A stretch of DNA of 64,000 nucleotides from assembly GCF_018531465.1 (NCBI RefSeq), contig NZ_JAHDTF010000021.1, positions 1-64,000 of the forward strand. Reading direction: 5' to 3'. The notes under the pieces are model-generated. The model did not search any database. It worked only from the letters and a program-made list of their open reading frames with translations, and was not told the DNA's origin. A program made the position numbers and the translations under genes. Each line of letters opens with the position of its first letter. Position 1 is the stretch's first letter. The stretch comes from Sphaerisporangium fuscum. Lineage in GTDB: Bacteria; Actinomycetota; Actinomycetes; Streptosporangiales; Streptosporangiaceae. This document shows, piece by piece, positions 8,361 through 16,466 of the stretch.

Positions 8361-9917
8361 TCAGAAACCCGCGGTGATCGAGGTGAACTGCCAGTCGCTC
8401 TGGGCGATGCCGCTGCAGTTGGACTGCACGCCGCCGCCGGGGCAGCCGCGGTCGCGGTTCACCGACCAGAAGGCGAGCCTGGCCAGGCCCTTCGACTTGG
8501 CCCAGTCGCGGATCTGGGTCCAGATCGCCGGGGTGGTGTTCTCCTGCTGGTCGGACAGGCCGTTCATGCCCGAGATGCCCATGTGGGCGTACGCGGTGGC
8601 GTCCGACCAGCCGAAGGCGGACTTCAGGGCGTTCTTCAGGCCTTCGGCCGCGTTGACGGTGTTCTGGTACATGTTCGCGCCGCCGCCGAAGTCGAACGGC
8701 ATGATCGTGAACACGTCGATGTTGGCGCCGAGCGCGGCGGCCTGGTTGATCAGGCGGGTGCCGTAGTAGGTGGGACCGCTGGTGCCGGTGCCGAAGGTGA
8801 CGATCGTCTTGATGCCGGGGTTGTTCTGCTTGACGATCTTCAAGGCGTTCAGGATGCGGTCCTGGACGGCCTCGTTCTCGAACTCGTCGCTGTTCTCGAT
8901 GTCGATGTCGATGGCCTTCAGGTTGTAGGCGCTGATGACCTGCTGGTAGGCGCCCGCCAGAGCCTGCGGGGTGGAGCAGTTCGGGCCGAGCTTGTTGCCG
9001 CTCCAGCCGCCGAACGACGGGACGACGTCACCGCCGGCCGCCTTGATCTGCGCGATCGTGGAGGCGTCCACGCCGCCGGTGAGCGGGCGGGTGCCGTCCC
9101 AGGCCGGGGTGCAGCCGCCGCCCGAGAGCACGAACGCCATGGTGAACCACTTGATGCCGGTCGCGCTCATGACGGTGTTCGGGCTCGGGGGGTTGCCCCA
9201 GCCGAGGTACAGGTACGGGGCGCCGCTGCCGCCGGGGGGCGGGTTGGTGCACCCGCTGGTGGTGGCGGTCACCGAGCCGCTGGCGGCCGACTCTCCGGCC
9301 GAGTTGTACGCCTTGACGGTGTAGGTGTGGGTCGTGCAGGTGCCGAGCGAGCCGATCGTGGCCGAGGTGCCGGTGACCGTGGCCTGCGCCGCCGAGCCCT
9401 CGTACACCCGGTAGCCGGTCACGGTTCCGCTGGAGGCCGACCAGGACAGCGAGATCGAGGAGTTGGAGGTGCCGGTCACGGTGGGGGTGCCGGGCGTGCC
9501 CGGGGCGCCGGGGTTGGTGGTGCCGCCGGAGCAGGAGGCGCCGTTGATCGTGCAGTTGACCGGGGCGCCGAAGTTGCCGGGGCTGCCGTTGAAGCCGAAG
9601 CTGGTGCTCGCGCCGGCGGCCAGGGTCGGGGCCCAGCCGGGGTTGGTGAAGGTGTAGTGCTGACCGCTCCTGGTCATGACCGCGTCCCAGGAGGTGGTCA
9701 CGGAGAAGCCGGCGGGCAGGTCGAAGGCGACGGTCCAGCCGTTGAGAGCGCTGGAGGTGCCGTTGGTGATCGTGTACTTGCCTTCGAAGCCGCTCCCCCA
9801 GTCCTGCGGCTTGGTGAAGGTCGCGGTCACCGAGGCCGCCGAGGCGGTCCCCGTCGTGGCGACCAGGGTGGCCGCCGCGGCCACCAGAGCCGCGACGAAC
9901 AGGCGGACAAATCGCAT
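8361..9917 (-). CDS. secreted chitinase, CBM2-Fn3-GH18
   Basis: 518-residue exported chitinase. Signal peptide about 1-27 (ending TGTASA), CBM2 cellulose/chitin-binding module about 28-127 (TATFTKPQDWGSGFEGKYTI), Fn3 domain about 137-218, proline linker, GH18 domain about 228-518. The catalytic segment is LKAIDIDIENSD with the acid Glu near 341; DxDxE is intact although the usual leading DG is AI. A strong ribosome site (AAAGAGGAG) precedes the ATG. Its upstream region carries a 23-base palindrome and a DasR-like site. The middle gene of the cluster looks like a shortened version of a related architecture. Confidence 0.92.
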   Translation of the reverse strand: MRFVRLFVAALVAAAATLVATTGTASAASVTATFTKPQDWGSGFEGKYTITNGTSSALNGWTVAFDLPAGFSVTTSWDAVMTRSGQHYTFTNPGWAPTLAAGASTSFGFNGSPGNFGAPVNCTINGASCSGGTTNPGAPGTPGTPTVTGTSNSSISLSWSASSGTVTGYRVYEGSAAQATVTGTSATIGSLGTCTTHTYTVKAYNSAGESAASGSVTATTSGCTNPPPGGSGAPYLYLGWGNPPSPNTVMSATGIKWFTMAFVLSGGGCTPAWDGTRPLTGGVDASTIAQIKAAGGDVVPSFGGWSGNKLGPNCSTPQALAGAYQQVISAYNLKAIDIDIENSDEFENEAVQDRILNALKIVKQNNPGIKTIVTFGTGTSGPTYYGTRLINQAAALGANIDVFTIMPFDFGGGANMYQNTVNAAEGLKNALKSAFGWSDATAYAHMGISGMNGLSDQQENTTPAIWTQIRDWAKSKGLARLAFWSVNRDRGCPGGGVQSNCSGIAQSDWQFTSITAGF

Positions 9918-10184
9918 GGAAACTCCTCTTTCTGCCGGCGCGGCGGATGGATGCGGCGCCGGAGGTCAGAAGGGTCGGCGTGGCGGTTGGCGCCGGGAGG
10001 AGCACGAGGGCACGGGGCGTGGCGTGTGGCATGGCGGTGCCGTCGTGAAAGGGGCGCATGTACGTCCGGGAGGGACGAGGAGAGGACGGAGGCGGGAAAG
10101 GAGGCTCACGCCGTTCGTTTCCGCATTTCAGATGGGTTGCGACTGGGGAGGAGGACGGGGCACGGACGCCTCCGTTGGCCATTT

Positions 10185-10207
10185 CTTTTAGGAAAGTTTC
10201 CTAAGAG
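10185..10207. promoter_or_regulatory. 23-base palindromic operator, possibly ROK-family
   Basis: Two 11-base arms around a central G at 10196 match at 10 of 11 positions; the core is TTAGGAAAGTTTCCTAA (10188-10204). From memory, ROK-family repressors of chitosan/chitin genes in Streptomyces (CsnR type) use GGAAA-TTTCC palindromes of this kind. It lies 268 bases upstream of a chitinase start and 234 bases upstream of the divergent exporter. Confidence 0.5.
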
Positions 10208-10299
10208 TTGTCGCGATCGTAGCCCCGCCGCCGCCCGCCCACAAGACCCAAACTCCGCCCTTTTCCCGCAGGCAGACCCGCCCTGACAGCCGCTGACCC

Positions 10300-10315
10300 G
10301 CTGGTCTACCCCTCT
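10300..10315. promoter_or_regulatory. weak DasR-like responsive element
   Basis: GCTGGTCTACCCCTCT agrees with the DasR consensus ACTGGTCTAGACCACT at 12 of 16 positions, with one half-site intact. DasR controls chitin and N-acetylglucosamine genes in streptomycetes. The distance to the chitinase start (about 380 bases) is long, so this is tentative. Confidence 0.25.
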
Positions 10316-10440
10316 GCCTGGAGACATATGGTTCGGGCCGAATCCTGCGCTCCCCGGCTCAGGCGGCACCCGTCACGCAGAACGGATGCGATGCCCCGGT
10401 ATAACGTGGTGTACCCCTCGGATCCCTGGAGCTCGGCGGC

Positions 10441-11091
10441 ATGTTCTTCGGCATCACCAACATCTGGGCCTACGCGGCAGGCGCCTTTCTGATCATCCTG
10501 CTTCCCGGCCCCAACTCGCTGTACGTGCTGACGACGGGGATCCGGCGCGGCGTGCGGACCGGCTACCGCGCGGCGGCGGGGGTCTTCATCGGCGACACGC
10601 TGCTGATGGTGCTGTCGGCCGCGGGGGTCGCGTCGCTGCTGCACTCCAACCCGCTGCTGTTCACCGTGGTGAAGTACGCCGGGGCGGCCTACCTGGCGTG
10701 GATCGGGTTCGGCATGATCCGCTCGGCGGTGAGGTCGTGGCGCGGCGCCGGCACGGAGGACGAGCCGGCGCAGGCGTCCGTCGACCTGGCCGACCCCTTC
10801 AGGAAGGCCTTGACGATCAGCCTCCTCAACCCGAAGGCGATCCTCTTCTTCATCTCGTTCTTCGTGCAGTTCGTGGACCCGCACTACGGCGCGCCGGCGC
10901 TGTCGTTCCTGATCCTCGGCGCGATCTGCCAGCTGTTCAGCATGGCGTACCTCTCCACGCTGATCTTCGGCGGCGTCTACCTGTCCGCGCAGTTCCGGCG
11001 GCGGCGCAGGCTCTCGGCGGGCCTGACGTCGGGTGTGGGGGCGCTGTTCCTGGGCTTCGGCGTGAAGCTGGCCACCGCGAGCCTGAGCTGA
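10441..11091 (+). CDS. LysE/LeuE-family amino-acid exporter
   Basis: 216-residue inner-membrane protein with six predicted membrane segments and the LysE family signature LLPGPNSLYVLTTGIRRGVRTGYRAAAGVFIGD (residues ~20-50), plus SLLNPKAILFFISFFVQF (~125-142). This length and the LPGPN motif fit the LeuE-type leucine exporter subgroup. It stands alone; the neighbour on its right is convergent. The start is supported by GGAG about 10 bases upstream. The true substrate is unknown. Confidence 0.88.
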   Translation: MFFGITNIWAYAAGAFLIILLPGPNSLYVLTTGIRRGVRTGYRAAAGVFIGDTLLMVLSAAGVASLLHSNPLLFTVVKYAGAAYLAWIGFGMIRSAVRSWRGAGTEDEPAQASVDLADPFRKALTISLLNPKAILFFISFFVQFVDPHYGAPALSFLILGAICQLFSMAYLSTLIFGGVYLSAQFRRRRRLSAGLTSGVGALFLGFGVKLATASLS

Positions 11092-11103
11092 GCGGGCTCC
11101 CGG

Positions 11104-11442
11104 CTATTTCTCGTTGGCCTTCAGCGCCACGCTGACCAGCGACAGGAACATCTCGGCGTCGGTGCGATCCTCGATCTCGACCTTGATCCACCCGACGTTG
11201 TGCCCCGGTGTCACCCGGTGGGAGTCGGCGAGGACCCGGGCCCATCGGTCGATGACCGGCGCGGTGAGCAGAAGCTCGGCGGTGTGGTCACCGGACATAC
11301 GGATGATCTCCCGGCCCCGGGCGCGGAAACGGATCGACTTTCGGGTGCGGCTGACCACCAGGTCGGGCCAGCGTGTGAGCTGAACGGCGACATCGGCTAC
11401 GCACTCGGCCGACCGGTCGTGTGCGCGCGAGAGCACTGCCAT
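11104..11442 (-). CDS. DUF5519 (luciferase-domain-like) small protein
   Basis: 112-residue soluble protein. The segment SRTRKSIRFRARGREIIRMSGDHTAELLLT followed by HRVTPGHNVGWIKVEIEDRTDAEMFLSLVSVAL resembles the DUF5519 or 'luciferase domain' family of unknown function; this is recognised by eye only. I chose the internal ATG at 11442 because GAAGG sits just before it; the open frame extends further upstream without support. It is convergent with the exporter gene (12 bases between stops). Confidence 0.6.
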   Translation of the reverse strand: MAVLSRAHDRSAECVADVAVQLTRWPDLVVSRTRKSIRFRARGREIIRMSGDHTAELLLTAPVIDRWARVLADSHRVTPGHNVGWIKVEIEDRTDAEMFLSLVSVALKANEK

Positions 11443-11718
11443 ACCTTCATCGTCCCGGTCCGCTCCCCATCCGGAAACCCACCGTTCCCGAACCGTTATC
11501 CAATGTTCAACCGATACAGGGCAGAGGCGGCAAGAGCAGCTCAATCGGTTGATCCAGTAAAAGGATCTTTTTCCCGCCGTATGCCCTTGACCTGCCCATT
11601 AGGTAACGTTGGGCCGACTGAGAACTATCTGGCATTTCGGGCAAGTTTCGGCAATCCCATCTCAGGGTAGGCGCCGAAGCTTTAGCGTCGGTCTTCCGCC
11701 GCCGTCCATGGGAGAAGT

Positions 11719-12381
11719 ATGAATCACCCGCCCTTCACCCTCCCGAGGATGACCGCACTGCTGAAGCAGGCCGTCCCCAAGGTCCTCGAAGGCGTCGTGG
11801 CACCGCTGGCCGTCTTCTACGCCGCCCTCGCGGTGCTCGGCCTGGACGGAGCGCTGATCACCGCGGTGGCGTGGGTGTACGCCGGAGTGCTGTGGCGGGT
11901 GGTGCGCCGCCGTCCCGTGCCGGGCACGATGGTGCTCGCGGCCATCGCCATCACCGCGCGGGCGGCGCTCGGCTGGTGGACGGGCAGCGCGGTCGTCTAC
12001 TTCCTGCAACCGGAGCTCGGCACGATCTGCATCAGCATGGCCTTCCTCGCCTCCGTGCGGCTGAACCGGCCGCTGGTGCAGAAACTCACCCTCGACTACA
12101 TCCACCTGCCCTCGGCCCTGCTGCGGCACGAGCGGATGCGGCGGTTCTTCGCCCGCATCACGCTGCTGTGGGCGTTCGTGCTGCTGGCCAACTCCACGGT
12201 GAGCATCTGGTTGCTGCTGCACCAGTCGATCGGCACCTACCTGCTGGTGCGCACCTCCGTGGTCGCGGCGATCAGCTGCGCGGCGGTCGGCGTCTCGATC
12301 TACGCCTTCCGCCGGGTGCTGCGCCGCATGCACACCGACTCGCCCGCCGCGGCCATCACGACCGGTCCGGCCGCCGGGTAG
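11719..12381 (+). CDS. VC0807-like integral membrane protein
   Basis: 220 residues with about five or six hydrophobic segments and a central motif ALGWWTGSAVVYFLQPELGTICISMAFLASVRLNRPLVQKLTLDY. This is typical of the 'VC0807 family' membrane proteins of actinobacteria, whose function is unknown. It is followed on the opposite strand by a MarR regulator (three bases between the stops). The ATG follows GGAGAAGT, an adequate ribosome site. Confidence 0.7.
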   Translation: MNHPPFTLPRMTALLKQAVPKVLEGVVAPLAVFYAALAVLGLDGALITAVAWVYAGVLWRVVRRRPVPGTMVLAAIAITARAALGWWTGSAVVYFLQPELGTICISMAFLASVRLNRPLVQKLTLDYIHLPSALLRHERMRRFFARITLLWAFVLLANSTVSIWLLLHQSIGTYLLVRTSVVAAISCAAVGVSIYAFRRVLRRMHTDSPAAAITTGPAAG

Positions 12382-12384
12382 GCG

Positions 12385-12828
12385 TCAGCCGTCCGAGCCC
12401 GGACCGGCACCCAGGGATTCGGCGTTGCCCAGGAGCTTAGTGAGCACCGACATGAAGTGGCGGCGCTCCTCGTCGGTGACGCCGGACAGGAGATGTCCGT
12501 GGAGGCGGGCGAACTCCTCCTCCATCGGCTTCTTGACCTCCCGCCCTCTCTCGGTCAGGTAGAGGCGGACCAGGCGGTTGTCGGCGTCGTCGCGGCGGCG
12601 CGTCACCAGGCCCGCCGTCTCCATGCGCTGCGCCATCTTGACGACGGTGGGGGTCGTCACCCGCATGAGCCCGGCGAGCTCGCCCGGCGTGCGCCCGTCA
12701 CGCTCCCAGAGGGCCTCCAGCAGGAGGTTCTGGCCGAGCCGGACGCCGTGGCGCTGTACGGCCGCCTCGGCGGCGGCGCGCGTCGCCTTCGACACCCGCG
12801 TGAACAGGACCATGAGCTCGTCTCTCAT
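12385..12828 (-). CDS. MarR-family transcriptional regulator
   Basis: 147-residue winged-helix regulator. The recognition region is GELAGLMRVTTPTVVKMAQRMETAGLVTRRRDDADNRLVRLYLTERGREV (about 50-100), with flanking dimerisation helices. It diverges from the SDR gene with a 140-base intergenic region holding paired TTAGCCG half-sites, so it probably represses itself and the SDR. A TACCCT hexamer ends six bases before the ATG and no ribosome site is visible, so the transcript may be leaderless. Confidence 0.88.
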   Translation of the reverse strand: MRDELMVLFTRVSKATRAAAEAAVQRHGVRLGQNLLLEALWERDGRTPGELAGLMRVTTPTVVKMAQRMETAGLVTRRRDDADNRLVRLYLTERGREVKKPMEEEFARLHGHLLSGVTDEERRHFMSVLTKLLGNAESLGAGPGSDG

Positions 12829-12846
12829 GGTGTCAGGGTAACTGCG

Positions 12847-12870
12847 CGGCTAATCGTTCGACGGCTAACG
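12847..12870. promoter_or_regulatory. candidate MarR operator (paired CGGCTAA half-sites)
   Basis: CGGCTAA occurs at 12847-12853 and again at 12862-12868, a 15-base phase, directly upstream of the marR-like promoter hexamer. The repeats are direct, not inverted, which is less usual for MarR proteins. Confidence 0.35.
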
Positions 12871-12968
12871 CTCGTGGGCCGCGCCTCCTCCGGCTCCGTG
12901 TCCGATATGGGCAAGGATGGTGACGTTTACGCCCCAAGCGGGGTGTTCGCATCACGGAGAGGACGAAC

Positions 12969-13688
12969 ATGGGGTGCGCACTTGTCACCGGGGCCTCACG
13001 CGGGCTCGGCGCGGTCATCGCCGAGCGGCTCGCCGCCGACGGCTGGAAGGTGGTCGTGAACTACGCCAACGACACGGCGGGGGCGACGGCGGTGGCCGAG
13101 CGCATCGGCGAGGCGGCCTACGTGTCGCGGTTCGACGTGACGGACGAGGAGGCCGTACGGCGGGGCGTGGCCGACATCCGCGCGAACGCCGGCCCGATCA
13201 GCGTGATCGTCAACAACGCCACCGGACCGCAGCCGATGATGCCGCTGGAGAAGCAGACCTGGGAGGACCATCTCGACCAGTTGCGGTTCTTCGTCAAGGC
13301 GCCGCTGCTGCTCCTGCAGGCCGTGCTCCCGGACCTGCGTGCCGCCGGCGGCGGGCGCGTCATCAACGTCGGCAGCGAGGTGACCGACCTCGGCAACCCG
13401 GAGTTCGGTCACTACGTCTCGGCCAAGGCCGCCATGCACGGCCTGACCCGCTCCTGGGCGCGGGAGCTCGGCCCCCTCGGCATCACGGTCAACACCGTGG
13501 AGCCCGGGTGGATCCCGGTGGAGCGCCATGCGGGCGACGACACCAGCGGGTACGTGGCGGGCGTGCCCCTCGGTCACATGGGCGTCCCCGCCGACGTGGC
13601 CGAGGCCGTCGCCTTCCTCGCCTCCCCCGGCGCGAAGTTCGTCACCGGCCAGCGCCTGGCGGTCAACGGCGGCAACACCATGACCTGA
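12969..13688 (+). CDS. SDR-family oxidoreductase (FabG-like)
   Basis: 239-residue short-chain dehydrogenase/reductase. The NAD(P) motif TGASRGLG is at residues 7-14, NNAT near 80, catalytic Ser in NVGSEVT near 135, and catalytic YVSAK near 150, followed by a PG-rich loop (EPGWIPVE). This is the classical 3-oxoacyl-ACP reductase layout, but many SDRs of this form reduce other ketones. GAGAGGAC lies just upstream of the ATG. It is divergent from the MarR regulator, which suggests control by it. Confidence 0.88.
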   Translation: MGCALVTGASRGLGAVIAERLAADGWKVVVNYANDTAGATAVAERIGEAAYVSRFDVTDEEAVRRGVADIRANAGPISVIVNNATGPQPMMPLEKQTWEDHLDQLRFFVKAPLLLLQAVLPDLRAAGGGRVINVGSEVTDLGNPEFGHYVSAKAAMHGLTRSWARELGPLGITVNTVEPGWIPVERHAGDDTSGYVAGVPLGHMGVPADVAEAVAFLASPGAKFVTGQRLAVNGGNTMT

Positions 13689-13703
13689 CCGCCGATCCAT
13701 TTC

Positions 13704-13740
13704 ATCAACCGTTGATTTCATCAGTTGATGAGTTTACGCT
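13704..13740 (+). promoter_or_regulatory. promoter overlapped by two palindromes
   Basis: A TTGATT -35 (13712-13717) and TACGCT -10 (13735-13740) are spaced by 17 bases. Palindrome ATCAACCGTTGAT (13704-13716) covers the -35 and TCATCAGTTGATGA (13718-13731) fills the spacer; their centres are about 15 bases apart. This arrangement is what a dimeric TetR-type repressor would use to occlude RNA polymerase. The start codon of the downstream PEP-synthase-like gene is at 13797. Confidence 0.6.
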
Positions 13741-13796
13741 GGGGTCATCGAGGGAGGGACTCCCCCTCCACTGGAGTGCCGCAGGAGGGCGGGGCG

Positions 13797-16466
13797 ATGG
13801 CGAAGCCTCGGGACGACGGCCGGACGGCGGGCGCGGAAGCGGCGGGCCGTCCGCTGATCCTGAAGTTCCACGACATGACGGCCGAGAGCTTTCCCCTGGT
13901 CGGGGGCAAGGGAGCCAACCTCGGCGTGCTCACGCGGGCCGGGTTCCCCGTCCCTCCCGGCTGCTGCCTGACCACCGAGGCGTACCGCCGGGTGGCCGGG
14001 AACGCGGGCCTGGACGACGTGCTCGAAGCCCTCGCCCGCACCGCTCCCGGCGACACCGCGGCGCTCGCCGAGCTGGCCGGCCGCGCCCGCGGCCTGGTCC
14101 TCGCCGCGCCCGTCCCCAGCGACGTCGCGCGAGCGGTGCGGGAGTGCGCGGAGGGCGCGGTCGCCGTACGCTCGTCGGCCACCGCCGAGGACCTGCCGGA
14201 CGCCAGCTTCGCCGGGCAGCAGGACACCTATCTCAACGTGGTGGGCGCCGACGCGGTGCTCGACGCGGTCCGCCGGTGCTGGGCCTCGCTGTGGACCGAC
14301 CGGGCGGTCGCCTACCGGGCGGTCAACGGCATCGACCACGCCGCCGTCCGCCTGGCCGTCGTCATCCAGCGGATGGTGCCGGCCGAGGTCGCCGGGGTCA
14401 TGTTCACCGCCAACCCCGTCACCGGCCGCCGCCACGAGAGCGTGATCGACGCCGGACCCGGGCTCGGCGAGGCGGTGGTCTCGGGGGCCGTCAACCCCGA
14501 CCACTTCGTGGTGAGCCCTTCGATGAAGATCACGGCGCGGCGGCTCGGCGACAAGCTGGTCGCCATCCGTCCCCTTCCCGGTGGCGGCACCGAGCGGATC
14601 AGCCGTCCCGGCGACGACCGTCCGAGCGCGTGCGTCACCGACCAGCAGGTGGTCGCGCTGGCCCGGCTCGGCGCCCGGGTCGAGGCGCACTACGGGGCGC
14701 CACAGGACATCGAGTGGGCCATCGACTCCTCCGGCACCCTCTGGCTCACCCAGGCACGGCCGATCACCACGCTGTATCCGCTGCCCGACGGGCCCGACGG
14801 CCTGCGGGTCTACTTCTGCTTCAGCCTGGCGCAGGGCCTGCACCGGCCCATCACGCCGCTGGGGATCTCGGCGTTCCGGACGATCGCCGGCTCGGCGCTC
14901 AGGCTCTACGGCGCGCCGTCCGCCACCGGGCCGGACGGCGCGCTCCCGGTCGTCGAGGCCGGCATGCGGATCTTCGGTGACGTGACCGGCCTGCTGCGCA
15001 GCCGCGCCGGCCGTGCCGTCCTCCCCCGGATGCTCGACATCATGGAGGCGCGGTCGGCGGTCGTGCTCCGCGGGCTGTTCGCCGACCCGCGGCTGCGCGT
15101 GACGCGGCGCTCGCCGCTGCCCGCCCTGCGCAGGACGCTCAGGCTGGCGATGAGGTATCGCATCCCCGTCAGGATCGCGCAGGCTCTGGCGCGCCCGGCG
15201 AGCGCGCACCGGCGCATCGCCCAGGCCGGCGAACGGCTGCGCGCGCGGCTGGTCCTGCCGCCGGGCGCCAGCGCCGCGCAGCGGCTCGACCACGTGGAGC
15301 GGGTCCTCGGCTCGCGGCTCGTGCCGGTGATCCCCACGGTCGTCCCCGGGCCGGCCGCCGCCCTCCTCATGCTGGGACTGGCCGGTCGCCTGCTGAAGGG
15401 ACGGACGCGTCCCGGCGAGCTGCTCACCGTGCTGCGCGGCCTGCCGCACAACGTCACCACCGAGATGGACCTCGCCCTGTGGCACGCCGCCACCCGCGTC
15501 CGCGAGGACGCGGAATCGGTGCGCGCCCTGTCCGGCCCGTCCCTGCCCGAGGGCCCGCTGCCGGAGGTGCTGCGCGCGGAACTTTCGGGGTTCCTCGCCC
15601 GGTACGGCCACCGGGCCGTGGCGGAGATCGACCTCGGCATGCCGCGATGGTCGGACGACCCCTCCCACGTGCTCGGCGTGCTGGCCAACTACCTGCGGCT
15701 CGACGACCGCGCCCTGGCCCCGGACGCGCAGTTCGCGCGTGGCGCCGAGGAGGCGGAGGCGATGATCGCGACCCTGGCCCGCCGGGCCGGCGGGATGCGC
15801 GGCATGCTCGTGCGCTTCGCCCTGCGCCGTGTGCGGGAGCTCGCCGGGTACCGCGAGATGCCCAAGAACTACCTCATCGTCACCCTGGCCGCGATGCGCG
15901 AGCACGTCCTCGCGGTGGGCCGCGAGCTCGCCGCCGATGGGCTGCTCGACGCCGCCGACGACGTCGTCATGCTGGGCCTCGGCGAGATCAGGGCGGCGCT
16001 CGGCGGCGCCGACCAGCGCGACCTCGTGCGGCGGCGGCGCGAGACGTACCAGCGCGAACTGCGGCGCCGGCACGTGCCGCGGGTGCTGCTGTCCGACGGC
16101 ACCGAGCCCGAGGCGGTGGGCGGGGCCGCGCCGGCCGAAGGCGCTCTGACCGGTACGTCCGCCTCACCGGGGACGGTGACCGGCGTGGCCCGGGTGGTGC
16201 TCGACCCGGTCGGCGCGCACCTCGAACCCGGGGAGATCCTCGTCGCCCCGTCCACCGACCCCGGCTGGACGCCCCTCTTCCTCACCGCCGGCGGCCTGGT
16301 CATGGAGATGGGCGGGGCGAACTCCCACGGCGCCGTGGTGGCCCGCGAGTACGGCATCCCCGCCGTGGTCGGCGTCCCGGACGCCACCTCGCGGATCACC
16401 ACGGGTCAGAAGATCACCGTGGACGGCACCGCCGGCGCCGTCATCGCCGAGGAACCGGCTCGCTGA
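13797..16466 (+). CDS. PEP synthase / rifampin phosphotransferase-like enzyme
   Basis: 889-residue dikinase. The N-terminal ATP-grasp domain begins FPLVGGKGANLGVLTRAGFPVPPG and carries AVRSSATAEDLPDASFAGQQDTYLNV (~115-145) and a Mg-binding DIEWAIDSSGTLWLTQARPI (~305-325). A long, alanine/arginine-rich substrate domain follows. The C-terminal phosphohistidine swivel domain has ASPGTVTGVARVV and GGANSHGAVVAREYGIPAVVG, with the phosphorylated His near 844. The length and three-domain order match rifampin phosphotransferase (Rph) and actinobacterial PEP-synthase homologues. The middle domain is too variable to assign the substrate. No rifamycin-associated element is seen upstream. The 3' end overlaps the convergent antiporter gene by 26 bases. 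Confidence 0.82.
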   Translation: MAKPRDDGRTAGAEAAGRPLILKFHDMTAESFPLVGGKGANLGVLTRAGFPVPPGCCLTTEAYRRVAGNAGLDDVLEALARTAPGDTAALAELAGRARGLVLAAPVPSDVARAVRECAEGAVAVRSSATAEDLPDASFAGQQDTYLNVVGADAVLDAVRRCWASLWTDRAVAYRAVNGIDHAAVRLAVVIQRMVPAEVAGVMFTANPVTGRRHESVIDAGPGLGEAVVSGAVNPDHFVVSPSMKITARRLGDKLVAIRPLPGGGTERISRPGDDRPSACVTDQQVVALARLGARVEAHYGAPQDIEWAIDSSGTLWLTQARPITTLYPLPDGPDGLRVYFCFSLAQGLHRPITPLGISAFRTIAGSALRLYGAPSATGPDGALPVVEAGMRIFGDVTGLLRSRAGRAVLPRMLDIMEARSAVVLRGLFADPRLRVTRRSPLPALRRTLRLAMRYRIPVRIAQALARPASAHRRIAQAGERLRARLVLPPGASAAQRLDHVERVLGSRLVPVIPTVVPGPAAALLMLGLAGRLLKGRTRPGELLTVLRGLPHNVTTEMDLALWHAATRVREDAESVRALSGPSLPEGPLPEVLRAELSGFLARYGHRAVAEIDLGMPRWSDDPSHVLGVLANYLRLDDRALAPDAQFARGAEEAEAMIATLARRAGGMRGMLVRFALRRVRELAGYREMPKNYLIVTLAAMREHVLAVGRELAADGLLDAADDVVMLGLGEIRAALGGADQRDLVRRRRETYQRELRRRHVPRVLLSDGTEPEAVGGAAPAEGALTGTSASPGTVTGVARVVLDPVGAHLEPGEILVAPSTDPGWTPLFLTAGGLVMEMGGANSHGAVVAREYGIPAVVGVPDATSRITTGQKITVDGTAGAVIAEEPAR

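Larger units (their letters stand above)
9918..10440. other. 522-base control region between chitinase and LysE-type genes
   Basis: No gene is supported here. It contains the chitinase ribosome site at its left edge, a 23-base palindrome (10185-10207) and a weak DasR-like site (10300-10315). The remainder is GC-rich sequence in which I see no further structure. Confidence 0.6.
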
